A DNA stretch of 64,000 bases from Bacteroidota bacterium (GTDB lineage: Bacteria; Bacteroidota; Bacteroidia; Chitinophagales; JADIYW01): the NCBI GenBank assembly GCA_028288625.1, contig JAQBNI010000074.1:1-64000 (forward strand), in the 5' to 3' direction. Below are positions 44,992 through 54,508 of this stretch, piece after piece. The notes under the pieces were generated by a model, which was not told the DNA's origin, did not search any database, and saw nothing but the letters and a program-made list of their open reading frames with translations. Both the position numbers and the translations under genes were made by a program. How positions within the stretch are numbered: the first letter of the stretch is position 1; each line of letters begins with the position of its first letter.

Positions 44992-47900
44992 TTATACTTT
45001 TTGTATGAATAAATTTAAGACCTCACCATTTATATCAAAATCTTTACCGTTTGATATATCGCCTGAAAATAAGATATCGCTTGCTAAAGTTTCGTTGCAA
45101 ATATATTCTTTATATCTATTTAAAACATTGTTGAGAACCAACTGATTTTGCACATGTAAAACGATCTTGTCAGTAACTTCAAAGTTCGATTCTTTGCGTT
45201 CCGTTTGTACTTTATTGACGATCTCGCGTGCAAAACCTTCGTCTCTTAACTGATCGGAAATCGTAATATCAAGCGCAACCGTTATGCCGCTATTTGATGC
45301 GACCAGCCAGCCCTGGATATCATCGGAAATAATCTCCACTTCTTCCAATAAAATATTAAACGTTTCGCCATCTAAAATGAGTTCAAGACTTCCATTTTGT
45401 TCCAGTTGTGCGATCTGTTCATTATTCAACTCCTGTATCACTTCAGTGGCAGCTTTCATTTTTCCACCTAATTTTTTCCCAAGCAATTTAAAATTCGGTT
45501 TTACCTTTTTGGAAATGATGCCTGCAGTATCACTGATATATTCTATCTCTTTTACATTCACTTCCGACAAGATCAATTCTTTCACTTGATCAATTTGCTG
45601 AATAAAATGCTTGTCGATGGCAGGGATCAGAATTTTCTGCAGCGGCTGGCGAACCTTTATTTTTGTTTTCTTTCGAAGTGATAATACCAACGAGGAGATC
45701 TCCTGCGCCCATTCCATACGCTGCTCGAGTTCTGCATCGGTTAAATTCAGATCTGCAATTGCTAAATAAGAAAGATGAATGGATTCTTTTGTGCCGTTTA
45801 AATTCTGGTACAACCAGTCGCTGAAAAATGGCGCTACAGGACTCATCAGTTGTGCAACCACATTCAGGCATTCATGCAATGTTTCAAAAGCAGCTTTTTT
45901 ATCTTTCGATAATTCATTTCCCCAGAATCTCCTTCTCGATAATCTTACAAACCAGTTGGACAAATGCTCGATCACAAAATCTTCTACAGCACGTGCAGCC
46001 TTTGTTGGCTCATAATCTTCATACGCTTCCGTTACCTCTTTGATTAAGTTATTTAATTTAGAAATTATCCAACGATCAATTTCAGATCTTTCTTCAATAG
46101 GAATAGAATTATTTTTATCGATAGTGAAGCCGTCGATATTAGCGTAGATCGCAAAGAAATTATATGTATTGTATAATGTTCCGAACAATTTTCTCCCGGA
46201 TTCTGCAAGTCCTTCAATATCGAATTTTAAATTATCCCACGGCTGAGAATTGGAAATGAGATACCATCTCGTTATGTCGGCTCCGTATTTTTCTATAGTT
46301 GTAAAAGGGTCGACGGCATTGCCTAAACGCTTCGACATTTTATTGCCGTTCTTATCCAACACTAAGCCATTAGACACTACATTTTTATAAGCAACAGAAT
46401 CAAATAACAGCACCGCAATAGCATGGAGTGTGTAAAACCATCCGCGCGTCTGATCAACGCCTTCCGCAATAAAATCAGCGGGAAACGACTTTTCAAAAGT
46501 TTCCTTATTTTCAAAAGGGAAATGCCATTGTGCATACGGCATGGCGCCGCTATCAAACCACACATCTATCAAATCGGATTCCCGGCGCATCGGTTTTCCT
46601 AAAGGCGACACTAAAATAATTTCATCAACATACGGCTTATGTAAATCAATGTTGAATGATGAATGTTGAATGTTGAATTTGTTTTTATCGAGAAGTCCAG
46701 CATCGATTGACTTTTGAATTTCATTGTTCAATTCTTCAATAGAACCGATACAAATTTCTTCCGCTCCGTCTTCGGTTCTCCATATATTTAAAGGCGTTCC
46801 CCAATAACGTGAACGTGATAAATTCCAATCTACTAAATTCTCCAGCCACTGCCCAAAGCGACCACTACCCGTACTTTCCGGTTTCCAATTGATGGTTTTA
46901 TTCAATTCCATCATTCGCTCCTTTGCAGCAGTAACCTTAATAAACCACGAATCCAAAGGATAATAAATAACAGGTTTATCCGTACGCCAGCAATGCGGAT
47001 ACGAGTGCTCATACTTTTCAATTTTGAAAGCTTTATTTTCCTGTTTCAGCTTTACACAGATATCAATATCAACAGAAACATAATTCGGATCATCTTTATA
47101 ATCCTTTACATATCGACCGGAAAATTCTCCAACGCCATCAATAAATTTTCCTTCCTTATCTACAAGCGTTAAAGTGCCGATACCATTTTCTGCAGCCACT
47201 TTCATGTCATCCGCACCAAAGCTCGGCGCGATGTGCACGATACCTGTTCCATCAGAAGTTGTAACAAAATCTCCGAGCACGACGCGGAATGCATCACCAT
47301 CAATATTTTCTTTTTTATTCGCTTCAAACGGCAACAATTGCTCATAGCGCATGCCTTCGAATTCTTTTCCTTTAAAGCTTGCCAAAATTTTATAAGGCAA
47401 ATTCTTTCCATCATTTTGATAAGATGAAAAATCTTTATTCTCATTTTCTTCCTGGAAATATTTCCCTAATAATTCTTTTGCTAAAATTAATCTGACTTGC
47501 TGATGCGTATAAGGATTGAAAGTTTCTACTAAGCTATAATCAATATTTTTTCCGACGGCTAAGGCTGTATTAGAAGGCAGTGTCCACGGCGTCGTCGTCC
47601 ATGCAAGAAAATAAATATTGTCAGCGCCGCCTTCTTTTTGCAATTCTTTCAACGGTGAACTGTGGTCCGTCGACTGTGGACTAACTTTAAACTGCGCCAC
47701 ACAACTCGTATCCTTTACATCGCGGTAGCAACCCGGTAAATTTAATTCGTGTGAGCTTAAACCGGTTCCCGCAGCAGGAGAGTATGGCTGAATTTTTAAG
47801 CCTTTATATAAATATCCTTTTTGATAGAACTCTTTTAAGATCCACCAGATCGTTTCGATGTATTCATTTTTAAAAGTGATGTACGGATGTTCGAGATCCA

Positions 47901-48336
47901 CCCAGTATCCCATTTTAATGGTGAGATCATCCCATACATCTTTAAACTTCATCACTTCTTCGCGGCATCGCTCATTATATTCTGCAACAGAAACTTTTGT
48001 CCCGATATCTTTCTTAGTGATGCCCAGCATTTTTTCTACCTGCAATTCCACGGGAAGTCCGTGCGTATCCCAGCCGCCCTTCCTTTTTACCTGGTAACCC
48101 TGTAAAGTTTTGAAACGGCAGAATATATCCTTTAAGCCGCGCGCCAGCACGTGGTGAATTCCGGGTAAACCGTTTGCACTCGGCGGACCTTCGTAAAACA
48201 CATATTGAGGTTTTCCTTCACGTGAGGAAATGCTTTTTGCGAAAACATCGTTTTCTTTCCAATAAGCCAGTATTTCTTTCTCAATTTGTGTTTGAGAAAG
48301 ATTTTTGACCTCCCTGTATTGCTTTCTGCCTGACAT
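44992..48336 (-). CDS. ileS: Isoleucyl-tRNA synthetase carrying two in-frame heptamer arrays
   Basis: 1,114-residue class I synthetase. The HIGH-type motif reads GLPGIHHVLARGLKD, the editing domain has WTTTPWTLPSNTAL, and the KMSKS-type motif is NKMSKRLGNAV. The N-terminus MSGRKQYREVKNLSQ is plausible, with a -7 box TATCTTTG at 48370-48363. Two stretches are made of heptamer arrays: residues about 219-228 (SPQSTDHSSP, 47654-47681), before the editing-domain motif, and about 551-563 (KFNIQHSSFNI, 46648-46682). Both lie in variable loops and keep the frame. It is co-oriented with the DksA-like gene 1 bp away. Confidence 0.95.
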   Translation of the reverse strand: MSGRKQYREVKNLSQTQIEKEILAYWKENDVFAKSISSREGKPQYVFYEGPPSANGLPGIHHVLARGLKDIFCRFKTLQGYQVKRKGGWDTHGLPVELQVEKMLGITKKDIGTKVSVAEYNERCREEVMKFKDVWDDLTIKMGYWVDLEHPYITFKNEYIETIWWILKEFYQKGYLYKGLKIQPYSPAAGTGLSSHELNLPGCYRDVKDTSCVAQFKVSPQSTDHSSPLKELQKEGGADNIYFLAWTTTPWTLPSNTALAVGKNIDYSLVETFNPYTHQQVRLILAKELLGKYFQEENENKDFSSYQNDGKNLPYKILASFKGKEFEGMRYEQLLPFEANKKENIDGDAFRVVLGDFVTTSDGTGIVHIAPSFGADDMKVAAENGIGTLTLVDKEGKFIDGVGEFSGRYVKDYKDDPNYVSVDIDICVKLKQENKAFKIEKYEHSYPHCWRTDKPVIYYPLDSWFIKVTAAKERMMELNKTINWKPESTGSGRFGQWLENLVDWNLSRSRYWGTPLNIWRTEDGAEEICIGSIEELNNEIQKSIDAGLLDKNKFNIQHSSFNIDLHKPYVDEIILVSPLGKPMRRESDLIDVWFDSGAMPYAQWHFPFENKETFEKSFPADFIAEGVDQTRGWFYTLHAIAVLLFDSVAYKNVVSNGLVLDKNGNKMSKRLGNAVDPFTTIEKYGADITRWYLISNSQPWDNLKFDIEGLAESGRKLFGTLYNTYNFFAIYANIDGFTIDKNNSIPIEERSEIDRWIISKLNNLIKEVTEAYEDYEPTKAARAVEDFVIEHLSNWFVRLSRRRFWGNELSKDKKAAFETLHECLNVVAQLMSPVAPFFSDWLYQNLNGTKESIHLSYLAIADLNLTDAELEQRMEWAQEISSLVLSLRKKTKIKVRQPLQKILIPAIDKHFIQQIDQVKELILSEVNVKEIEYISDTAGIISKKVKPNFKLLGKKLGGKMKAATEVIQELNNEQIAQLEQNGSLELILDGETFNILLEEVEIISDDIQGWLVASNSGITVALDITISDQLRDEGFAREIVNKVQTERKESNFEVTDKIVLHVQNQLVLNNVLNRYKEYICNETLASDILFSGDISNGKDFDINGEVLNLFIQKV
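46648..46682. repeat. Heptamer array E inside ileS
   Basis: Four units of AATGTTG/AATGATG in exact register plus a degenerate fifth; on the coding strand the unit is CAACATT. It encodes about residues 551-563. Confidence 0.85.
47654..47681. repeat. Heptamer array F inside ileS
   Basis: Four 7-bp units GGTGAAC, TGTGGTC, CGTCGAC and TGTGGAC; columns 3 and 7 are invariant (T, C) and column 2 is always G. It encodes about residues 219-228. Confidence 0.8.
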
Positions 48337-48362
48337 ATGATATTCCTTCCGAAAAAGTTGCG

Positions 48363-48370
48363 CAAAGATA
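48363..48370 (-). promoter_or_regulatory. -7 element TATCTTTG of ileS
   Basis: Full match to TAnnTTTG on the minus strand, 26 bp before ATG 48336. No good -33 TTG is present at the usual distance. Confidence 0.5.
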
Positions 48371-48480
48371 GCAAATATCCAATGATAATAAAAATATAAC
48401 TGTATGTGAAAGAGGTTAAATACAAGGCATCAGGAGATGATGTTGCCATAAGAATCCCTCCTTTTTATAATAAAAATTCA

Positions 48481-48526
48481 TAGATTTGGAGTCGAGATCA
48501 TGAAATCAACCTGCGGGGCTGATCTC
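48481..48526 (+). promoter_or_regulatory. -7 element and 5'-UTR hairpin of porZ
   Basis: TAGATTTG (48481-48488) matches TAnnTTTG; the -33 element is weak. Downstream, GAGATCA (48494-48500) pairs with TGATCTC (48520-48526) around a 19-nt loop, within the leader that precedes ATG 48538. Confidence 0.5.
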
Positions 48527-48537
48527 ACGTAATACAT

Positions 48538-50874
48538 ATGAAATCTTTCCTTAAATACATACCTTTTTTACCGGGCGTGCTTTCCATTTTAGCGCTGTTG
48601 CACATTAACTTGTCGATGGCGCAAAAAGCTCCGCTCGGAAGCTGGACCGCGCATTTGCCGATGGTCAGCGGGACTTCGGTTTGTCAAAGCACGAACAACA
48701 TATATGCAGCTTGTACGAACGGCGTGTTAAGCGTCAACATAGATAACGGCTTGCTTGAAAAATATACAAAGGTGATCGGGTTGGCGGAAGTGTTTGTGTC
48801 GCAGGTTGGATATGATACGGCGACATCTACCTTAGTGATCGGTTACGCAAATTCCAATATTGATCTCATTCAAAATGGGAAGATCGTTAACCTCCCTTAT
48901 TTAAAGAATGCAGCGATCTCAGGCGATAAGAACATTTATTACATTTTTTGCAGGGATAGTATTGCGTATATCGGCACAGGCTTTGGCTTAATGCAGGTGG
49001 ATCTTGTAAAACAGGAAATTTCTGAAACATATACATTCAACAATGGTGTATCCAACGATCGTGTGAATGCAGTGTGGGCGGATGAAACTGCGATCTATTG
49101 TGCGACGACAGAAGGCATAGTAATGGGTAAGATCGCAGCAAATGTAAACCTGCTAAATTTTAATGACTGGGTAAAATATTCTTCAGGAATACCTGCAAGT
49201 GAAGCGAGTGCGATCACGCAATATCAAAATAAAATTATCGCTGCAGTGGGCAATACTTTATACCAGTTTGACGGAACGAACTGGTCTGTATTTTTTATGG
49301 ATGCAAATTGGCTCACGATGCATTTGAATAATTCTTACGGGCAACTGCTTATCGCGCAGCAAAAAAGTGTTGGAGGAAATATTGTTGACAAGCGCGTGGG
49401 AAGATGGAATGGCAGCGCTTTCACTTTTTATTCCGGTCAGTTTAATATAGAGCGTCCATTGCAGGTCTTACAGGATAAGAACGGCGAGTTGTGGCATGCA
49501 GATCTTTACCGCGGACTGGTGCATCAGCAGGGTGGAAATTTCAACGTGATCGCTCCGAATGCACCTTACAGCATTAACTGCAAGGAAATGGATTACATGA
49601 ACGGAACGATGTGGGTGTCATCTTCCGCAATAAGAAACGGCTGGAACCCCGACAACCTACCTGATAGCAGATCTTTTTATGCATGCACTAATTATACATG
49701 GACAAATTACACGCAATATGATCTCCCCGTATTAGATACCTTTTCACAGATCGCTGTGGTAAAAGCATTGCCGGCAGAAAATAAAGTGCTCTTCGGCGCA
49801 GCGAGTTTCGGTACGGGAGGTATTATGGAATTTTCTCCTGCTGATAAATCATACAAGATCATTAAGTATGCACCAAATGTAACTCCTGCGTTTCGTATCA
49901 CAGGCGCTGACGTGGATGCGCAGGGGAACGCATGGTTTTCGAATGCGTATTCTTCAGCGCCTATTATTTGCAGGAAGAAAGATGGCACTTATACTTTTTT
50001 CAATTCAGGATTTTTAAACGGTATCGTGGTAAAAGATATTCTTGCCGATGATTATAACCAGATCTGGGTGGCGAAAGAAAGTGCGGGTGGAGGATTGGTA
50101 GTTTTAAATTACGGAAATGATATTGATGATAAATCGGATGATACCTATTATAATTTTGCTGCAGGAAGAGGTGCGGGAAATTTGCCGATCAACGATGTGG
50201 TCTGCATGGCAAAGGATAAAGATGGTGTGATCTGGCTCGGCACTTCGCAAGGAATTGCGATTGTTTCGTGCGCGGGTTATGTAACAGAGAATGCATGCGA
50301 AGCGGAACAGATCTGTATCAACAGGAATGATGGCAGCGGTTTTTGCGATAATTTACTGGAAGATGAAATTATAAATTGCATTACTGTAGATGCAGCGAAC
50401 CGCAAATGGATCGGTACAAACAACGGGATATTTTTAGTGAGTGCGGATGGACAAAAAACCATCCATTATTTTAATGAAATAAACTCTCCGCTGCTCGCAA
50501 ATTATGTTCGGTCAATTGCGATCAACCCTGAAAACGGGGATGTATTTATCGGAACTGAAAAAGGAATTTGCACATACAGGGCTGAAGCTACTTCTACAAC
50601 GGATAATACGGAAGCTCCTTATGTTTATCCGAATCCTGTGCGCCATGAATACGATGGACCTATAGCAATTGCTGGTATTCCCGACAATTGCAATGTGAAA
50701 ATTGTTGATGTAAGCGGTAACCTGGTTTTTGAAAGTACTGCCTTGGGCGGGCAAGCAACGTGGGATGGAAGATTGACAAATGGTGATCGCGCAGCGACAG
50801 GAATTTATTTTGCATTATGCCAGGGTTCCGATAAGAAACAAAAAGCGAAACTGAAATTTTTGCTGGTACATTAA
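48538..50874 (+). CDS. porZ: Type IX secretion system protein PorZ-like
   Basis: 778 residues, close to the length of PorZ, the surface component of the type IX attachment complex. It has a signal peptide ending in NLSMAQ, then two beta-propeller domains rich in two-component-regulator-propeller-like blades (NDRVNAVWADETAIYCATTEGI; INDVVCMAKDKDGVIWLG), and a C-terminal sorting-domain-like end (VYPNPVRHEYDGPIAIAG...ATGIYFALCQ). PorZ binds A-LPS and aids cargo attachment by the PorU sortase in better-studied species. It is a single gene followed after 27 bp by the convergent DUF2779 gene. Confidence 0.85.
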   Translation: MKSFLKYIPFLPGVLSILALLHINLSMAQKAPLGSWTAHLPMVSGTSVCQSTNNIYAACTNGVLSVNIDNGLLEKYTKVIGLAEVFVSQVGYDTATSTLVIGYANSNIDLIQNGKIVNLPYLKNAAISGDKNIYYIFCRDSIAYIGTGFGLMQVDLVKQEISETYTFNNGVSNDRVNAVWADETAIYCATTEGIVMGKIAANVNLLNFNDWVKYSSGIPASEASAITQYQNKIIAAVGNTLYQFDGTNWSVFFMDANWLTMHLNNSYGQLLIAQQKSVGGNIVDKRVGRWNGSAFTFYSGQFNIERPLQVLQDKNGELWHADLYRGLVHQQGGNFNVIAPNAPYSINCKEMDYMNGTMWVSSSAIRNGWNPDNLPDSRSFYACTNYTWTNYTQYDLPVLDTFSQIAVVKALPAENKVLFGAASFGTGGIMEFSPADKSYKIIKYAPNVTPAFRITGADVDAQGNAWFSNAYSSAPIICRKKDGTYTFFNSGFLNGIVVKDILADDYNQIWVAKESAGGGLVVLNYGNDIDDKSDDTYYNFAAGRGAGNLPINDVVCMAKDKDGVIWLGTSQGIAIVSCAGYVTENACEAEQICINRNDGSGFCDNLLEDEIINCITVDAANRKWIGTNNGIFLVSADGQKTIHYFNEINSPLLANYVRSIAINPENGDVFIGTEKGICTYRAEATSTTDNTEAPYVYPNPVRHEYDGPIAIAGIPDNCNVKIVDVSGNLVFESTALGGQATWDGRLTNGDRAATGIYFALCQGSDKKQKAKLKFLLVH

Positions 50875-50880
50875 TTATTT

Positions 50881-50904
50881 AACCACATAGGTCACATAGA
50901 ATTA
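50881..50904. repeat. Dispersed AACCACATAG element, copy 3
   Basis: AACCACATAGGTCACATAG followed by AATTA, filling the 27-bp gap after porZ and reaching the stop codon of the DUF2779 gene. Related to copies at 1875 and 44048. Confidence 0.6.
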
Positions 50905-52383
50905 CAGCTGCTTCAGCTTTTCAAAAATTTCATACAACACATACGTATCCGTTTTGCAGTAAGCTTTTAATTGTTGCAGCTGTAGATCTGTTTTGTTTTT
51001 ATCTTCTTCATAAAACAATTCATTGTACACCGCCATTGCTTCTTCGCCGTCCTTCACCTGGCTTCGTGCAAATTCATCTTTCTGCAATAATGCATTCCCG
51101 ATCGCTTTTAGTGAAAAGCTGCCTTGCTGTGCAGGATGATAATAGTATAATTCTTTGAACGGAATTTCAACATCTATAATGCGCTTGATCCTTTCAAGAA
51201 TTTCATTTTTATAATCAGGAAAATCACTTGACAGCTTGAACAAAATAGTTTTTTCCATGAGCGTATTAAAGACAAGAATTTTTCCTTCACCAGATGTTGC
51301 AGATAAGAAATGCTCGATAAAATTGATCCTGTCATCTTCACCAACCGGAGAAATATAATCTATGTGCTGCAATTCACCCGTTTCAGATGCTTTGTAATGG
51401 AGAGAAAATAAAAATGGAATGCGGTCATACGGCTTTGTGCCTTTAAATACAGGTACCGCAGGCTGAAAAGCTTCCACATCAAAATAATACAGAGGGTAAT
51501 GAATGTTTGAAATAAAAGTACGTAATTTTTCTCTTTGAAGAAAGGGTTGCTGATCCTGGTAGCTCGCAATGATGACTTTCTGGCGCGCGTTCAGATCGTC
51601 ATTAATTTCAATCTGGTGGACAGTGGTAATTCCTTTTTCAATAAAATTACTTTTCTCCTGCATGGATACACCGGGCAAATACCAGATAGAATCTTTCTCA
51701 ATATGCTTCCAGCAATAACCCTGGAAATCGCACGGATAAGGTTTAGTACAATGCTGCCCGATCGCTACTTCAGGAATTAACGGCGCATCTAAAATATCAA
51801 TTGCGCTTCCTATACTTTTTTCTACAAAAGGAATGCGTTCCCGAATTTCATCCATTACGGAAGTGATCTTAAAAAAGGAATGTACATCAAAGCTATCTTT
51901 CAAAACATAATCATTGTTGATCGTTACTAAAGAAAAATCTTCGAGCTCCACTCCACTCTTTGTAATAATATAATATTGAATGGTTGCATCGAGTAAATAT
52001 GTATTAGATATCCTGAAGGAACTCTTTACTTCGTAAGCGTAAGATTTTCCTTCTTTATTTTCAAGTATGTCCAAAGCAGCAAGAATGCCGTTGTATTTAA
52101 ATGCGGCTTCATAAATAACAGGGTGCTGTTGCTGCATCAATAATTTTGTTGCTGCTATCGATTCATTATAACTTGAGGCATCCGGCGGCGTACAATCTTT
52201 CCCCCCGGGAAATAATTGATGCGCTAATTTTCCTACGCGATGTCCGCGATCGAATTTTTGTTGCTGTACGACTCCTGCATTATCGCGCAGCGTATAATAA
52301 TTTTTGTACAGGTATAATGATTTAGAGCACTGGATACTGCGGATCAGTGTAGATTTGCTAAGCGTGTTTTTTTTAGGATTCAT
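50902..52383 (-). CDS. DUF2779 domain protein (PD-(D/E)XK plus exonuclease-like)
   Basis: 493 residues. The N-terminal half has a nuclease-like core with SLYLYKNYYTLRD near 20-35, ALDILENKEG and YEVKSS (Glu-x-Lys), and Cys residues in GQHCTKPYPCDFQGYCW that could hold a metal cluster. The C-terminal half has an RNase H/DnaQ-like start (YYFDVEAFQPAVP), HNTL-like FNTLMEK and the late acid in YCKTDTYVLYEIF. DUF2779 proteins are predicted Cas4-like or exonuclease-type nucleases but lack experimental function as far as I know. No CRISPR array is near, so it stands alone. It diverges from the outer-membrane protein gene. Confidence 0.8.
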   Translation of the reverse strand: MNPKKNTLSKSTLIRSIQCSKSLYLYKNYYTLRDNAGVVQQQKFDRGHRVGKLAHQLFPGGKDCTPPDASSYNESIAATKLLMQQQHPVIYEAAFKYNGILAALDILENKEGKSYAYEVKSSFRISNTYLLDATIQYYIITKSGVELEDFSLVTINNDYVLKDSFDVHSFFKITSVMDEIRERIPFVEKSIGSAIDILDAPLIPEVAIGQHCTKPYPCDFQGYCWKHIEKDSIWYLPGVSMQEKSNFIEKGITTVHQIEINDDLNARQKVIIASYQDQQPFLQREKLRTFISNIHYPLYYFDVEAFQPAVPVFKGTKPYDRIPFLFSLHYKASETGELQHIDYISPVGEDDRINFIEHFLSATSGEGKILVFNTLMEKTILFKLSSDFPDYKNEILERIKRIIDVEIPFKELYYYHPAQQGSFSLKAIGNALLQKDEFARSQVKDGEEAMAVYNELFYEEDKNKTDLQLQQLKAYCKTDTYVLYEIFEKLKQL

Positions 52384-52390
52384 TCAAAAA

Positions 52391-52423
52391 TTGATAATCT
52401 ATAGGCGTAATTTCCTATATTTG
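52391..52423 (+). promoter_or_regulatory. Bacteroidetes-type promoter of the outer-membrane protein gene
   Basis: TTG (52391-52393), 22-nt spacer, TATATTTG (52416-52423). The spacing is at the long end of the accepted range. It leaves a leader of about 80 nt before ATG 52511. Confidence 0.6.
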
Positions 52424-52510
52424 AAGAAATTATAACGGCTTGAGTGGTATCGTAGTCAGTTTAATTTTTACAATTTCATTTTCACTTAAAAGTATAAAAA
52501 ATAATTCCAA

Positions 52511-53485
52511 ATGAGATTAAGAAATTTTACCATCACTTCTTTTTGTATTTTATTTTTCTCTGCCGCATACGCGCAAAAGGGCGGCAGTATAAGTGTTGGT
52601 GTAACGCCGGGCTTATCTTATATGCTCAAGCAAAATACTTATTTCCTGGCGAACAACTCAAAGGAATTAAATTATAAGCCGAAATTCAGTTACCACGTTT
52701 TTATACAAGGCGGATATAATTTTAAAGAGCAGCATGGTATAGTTGCATATGCAAACTTCTGTGATGAGGGACAAAATTATAAGGATGAATTTAAATATAA
52801 AATTTATCCGGCATTGATCGGAACACATACTAAATCGGTGGATTTTAAATATATGGGCTTTGGTGTATTATACCGTTTCGCTCCATTATTACAAGGACAA
52901 AAAGCGCATATACGTATCAAGACAGATCAGTTTCACTGGAGATTGAAATTACTTGTTGGTTTTGAAACTGATTTTTTATTGCAGGCGCAAATGAAATACA
53001 GGGTGAATCTTAATAACACGGGGAATATAATAGATTATGGCTATCCGATTCCTTATTCGATTCCCGGGTATCCGATACCAACGCCTACCGGAGGCGTGCC
53101 GGGTTATGGATTTGCAGGGTATTCACCGAATCAAAGCAATAATTATAAATCTTATTTTAAAACCATACAAGGTGTTGGAGTGTTGAAATTTGGCGTGGAT
53201 TACATCTTTAATAATAATATGTACATGGGTTTTGCGATTGAAACAAAGTTCGGATTAAATGATGTTAATGCATCAGCATATAAGGTGCATCCGGATTATC
53301 ACAAATCGAAAAATTATTTCTTTGGATTGAATGTGGAATTAGGATATAACTTTAAGAAAACAGGAGAGAAGAAAATAAAAACGAAGGAAGTTACAAAGAC
53401 AAAGGTGAAGCATGCCGGTGTGGATGTTAACAGGCAGGTAGATAAAGTAGATAAGAAAACGATCAAGAAGCTCAAGCAAAAATAA
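52511..53485 (+). CDS. Outer-membrane beta-barrel protein with Lys-rich tail
   Basis: 324 residues with signal peptide (ending in SAAYAQ). Alternating beta-strand pattern with aromatic ends (GVTPGLSYMLK, FSYHVFIQGGYNFKE, YMGFGVLYRFAPL, YFFGLNVELGYNFKK) suggests an outer-membrane barrel. A Gly/Pro/Tyr-rich loop (YPIPYSIPGYPIP) lies near 180-200. The last strand is followed by about 45 strongly basic residues (KKIKTKEVTKTKVKH and onward), which is unusual, because barrel proteins normally end at an aromatic residue. The tail may sit in the periplasm. The gene ends 3 bp before convergent murB. Confidence 0.75.
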   Translation: MRLRNFTITSFCILFFSAAYAQKGGSISVGVTPGLSYMLKQNTYFLANNSKELNYKPKFSYHVFIQGGYNFKEQHGIVAYANFCDEGQNYKDEFKYKIYPALIGTHTKSVDFKYMGFGVLYRFAPLLQGQKAHIRIKTDQFHWRLKLLVGFETDFLLQAQMKYRVNLNNTGNIIDYGYPIPYSIPGYPIPTPTGGVPGYGFAGYSPNQSNNYKSYFKTIQGVGVLKFGVDYIFNNNMYMGFAIETKFGLNDVNASAYKVHPDYHKSKNYFFGLNVELGYNFKKTGEKKIKTKEVTKTKVKHAGVDVNRQVDKVDKKTIKKLKQK

Positions 53486-53488
53486 ATC

Positions 53489-54508
53489 TTACAGAATAAT
53501 ATTCACTTCCGGTACAAGGAGGATATTAAATTGCTGCTGAACGGAATTTTGTACAGCCAAGGCATGCTGCCGGATTTCTTCCCCTGTTGCATTTCCATAA
53601 TTTACAATCACTAATGCCTGACGGTCATGGTTCCCGGTATCGCCCAGGCGCTTACCCTTCCATCCGCATTGTTCGATCAGCCATCCTGCAGGAATTTTTA
53701 CTTTTCCATCCGGCAGATCATAAGAAGGCATTGCAGGGAATTCTTTTTTTATTTTTTCAGCAACAGCTTTTTCAACTTCAGGATTTTTAAAAAAACTTCC
53801 TGCGTTCCCGATATCATGCGGGTTTGGCAACTTGCTTTCACGGATCTCTATCACTGCATCTGAAACATTTTTTATCGTAGGATTCTTTATTCCATTTTTC
53901 CCCAGTGTTTTTTGAATATCGCCGTAAGCTGTATTTACAACAGGATGCTTTGATAATTTTAAAGTGATGGAAGAAATAAAATAATTATTTTTTTCTGTTG
54001 ATTTAAAAATACTTTGCCGGTAACCGAAATTGCATGCTTCTTTATTGAAGACGAGCGTTTCGGCTGTTTTCAGATCAATGGCTTCCAGTGAAACAAACGT
54101 GTCCTGAATTTCCGCTCCATATGCGCCGATATTCTGCATCGGAGCTGCGCCTGCTGTTCCCGGTATCAGGGATAGATTTTCTATGCCGCCCCAGTTGTGA
54201 TTTACGCAATATATAACAAGCTCATGCCAGTTTGTTCCGGACATGCTTTTGATCCAGACATGTTCATCATCTTCCTTGATCAATTCAATTCCTATGATCT
54301 CATTTTTAATAACCAGTCCGTCAAAATCATTGCACAGCAGGATATTGCTGCCTTCACCGAGGATCAGTATCTTCTTATAATATTGAAAATGATCTTCAAT
54401 AAGGCTGATAATGTCGGCAGTAGTTCTTACTCGTGTAAAAAAATGTGCCGTAGAATTTACGCCGAATGTATTGTACGGTTTTAAGGAAAGATATTCGAGG
54501 ATAGACAA
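53489..54508 (-). CDS. murB: UDP-N-acetylenolpyruvoylglucosamine reductase
   Basis: FAD enzyme of peptidoglycan precursor synthesis, 339 residues. It has the N-terminal SLKPYNTFGVNSTAHF, FAD-binding GEGSNILLC, IPGTAGAAPMQNIGAYGAEIQD, catalytic Ser in NAGSFFKNP and the C-terminal Glu in LLVPEVNIIL. The length and these motifs fit a type I MurB. The start is a TTG (54508); a TAA lies 9 nt upstream in frame, so no earlier start is possible. Heptamer array G directly abuts the start codon. Confidence 0.95.
   Translation of the reverse strand: MSILEYLSLKPYNTFGVNSTAHFFTRVRTTADIISLIEDHFQYYKKILILGEGSNILLCNDFDGLVIKNEIIGIELIKEDDEHVWIKSMSGTNWHELVIYCVNHNWGGIENLSLIPGTAGAAPMQNIGAYGAEIQDTFVSLEAIDLKTAETLVFNKEACNFGYRQSIFKSTEKNNYFISSITLKLSKHPVVNTAYGDIQKTLGKNGIKNPTIKNVSDAVIEIRESKLPNPHDIGNAGSFFKNPEVEKAVAEKIKKEFPAMPSYDLPDGKVKIPAGWLIEQCGWKGKRLGDTGNHDRQALVIVNYGNATGEEIRQHALAVQNSVQQQFNILLVPEVNIIL

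Noticed and set aside
44488-45012. 174-residue frame on the plus strand
   Set aside because: It is the shadow of the Lys/Ala-rich tail of the DksA-like protein (Phe/Ala/Gly-rich on the other strand).
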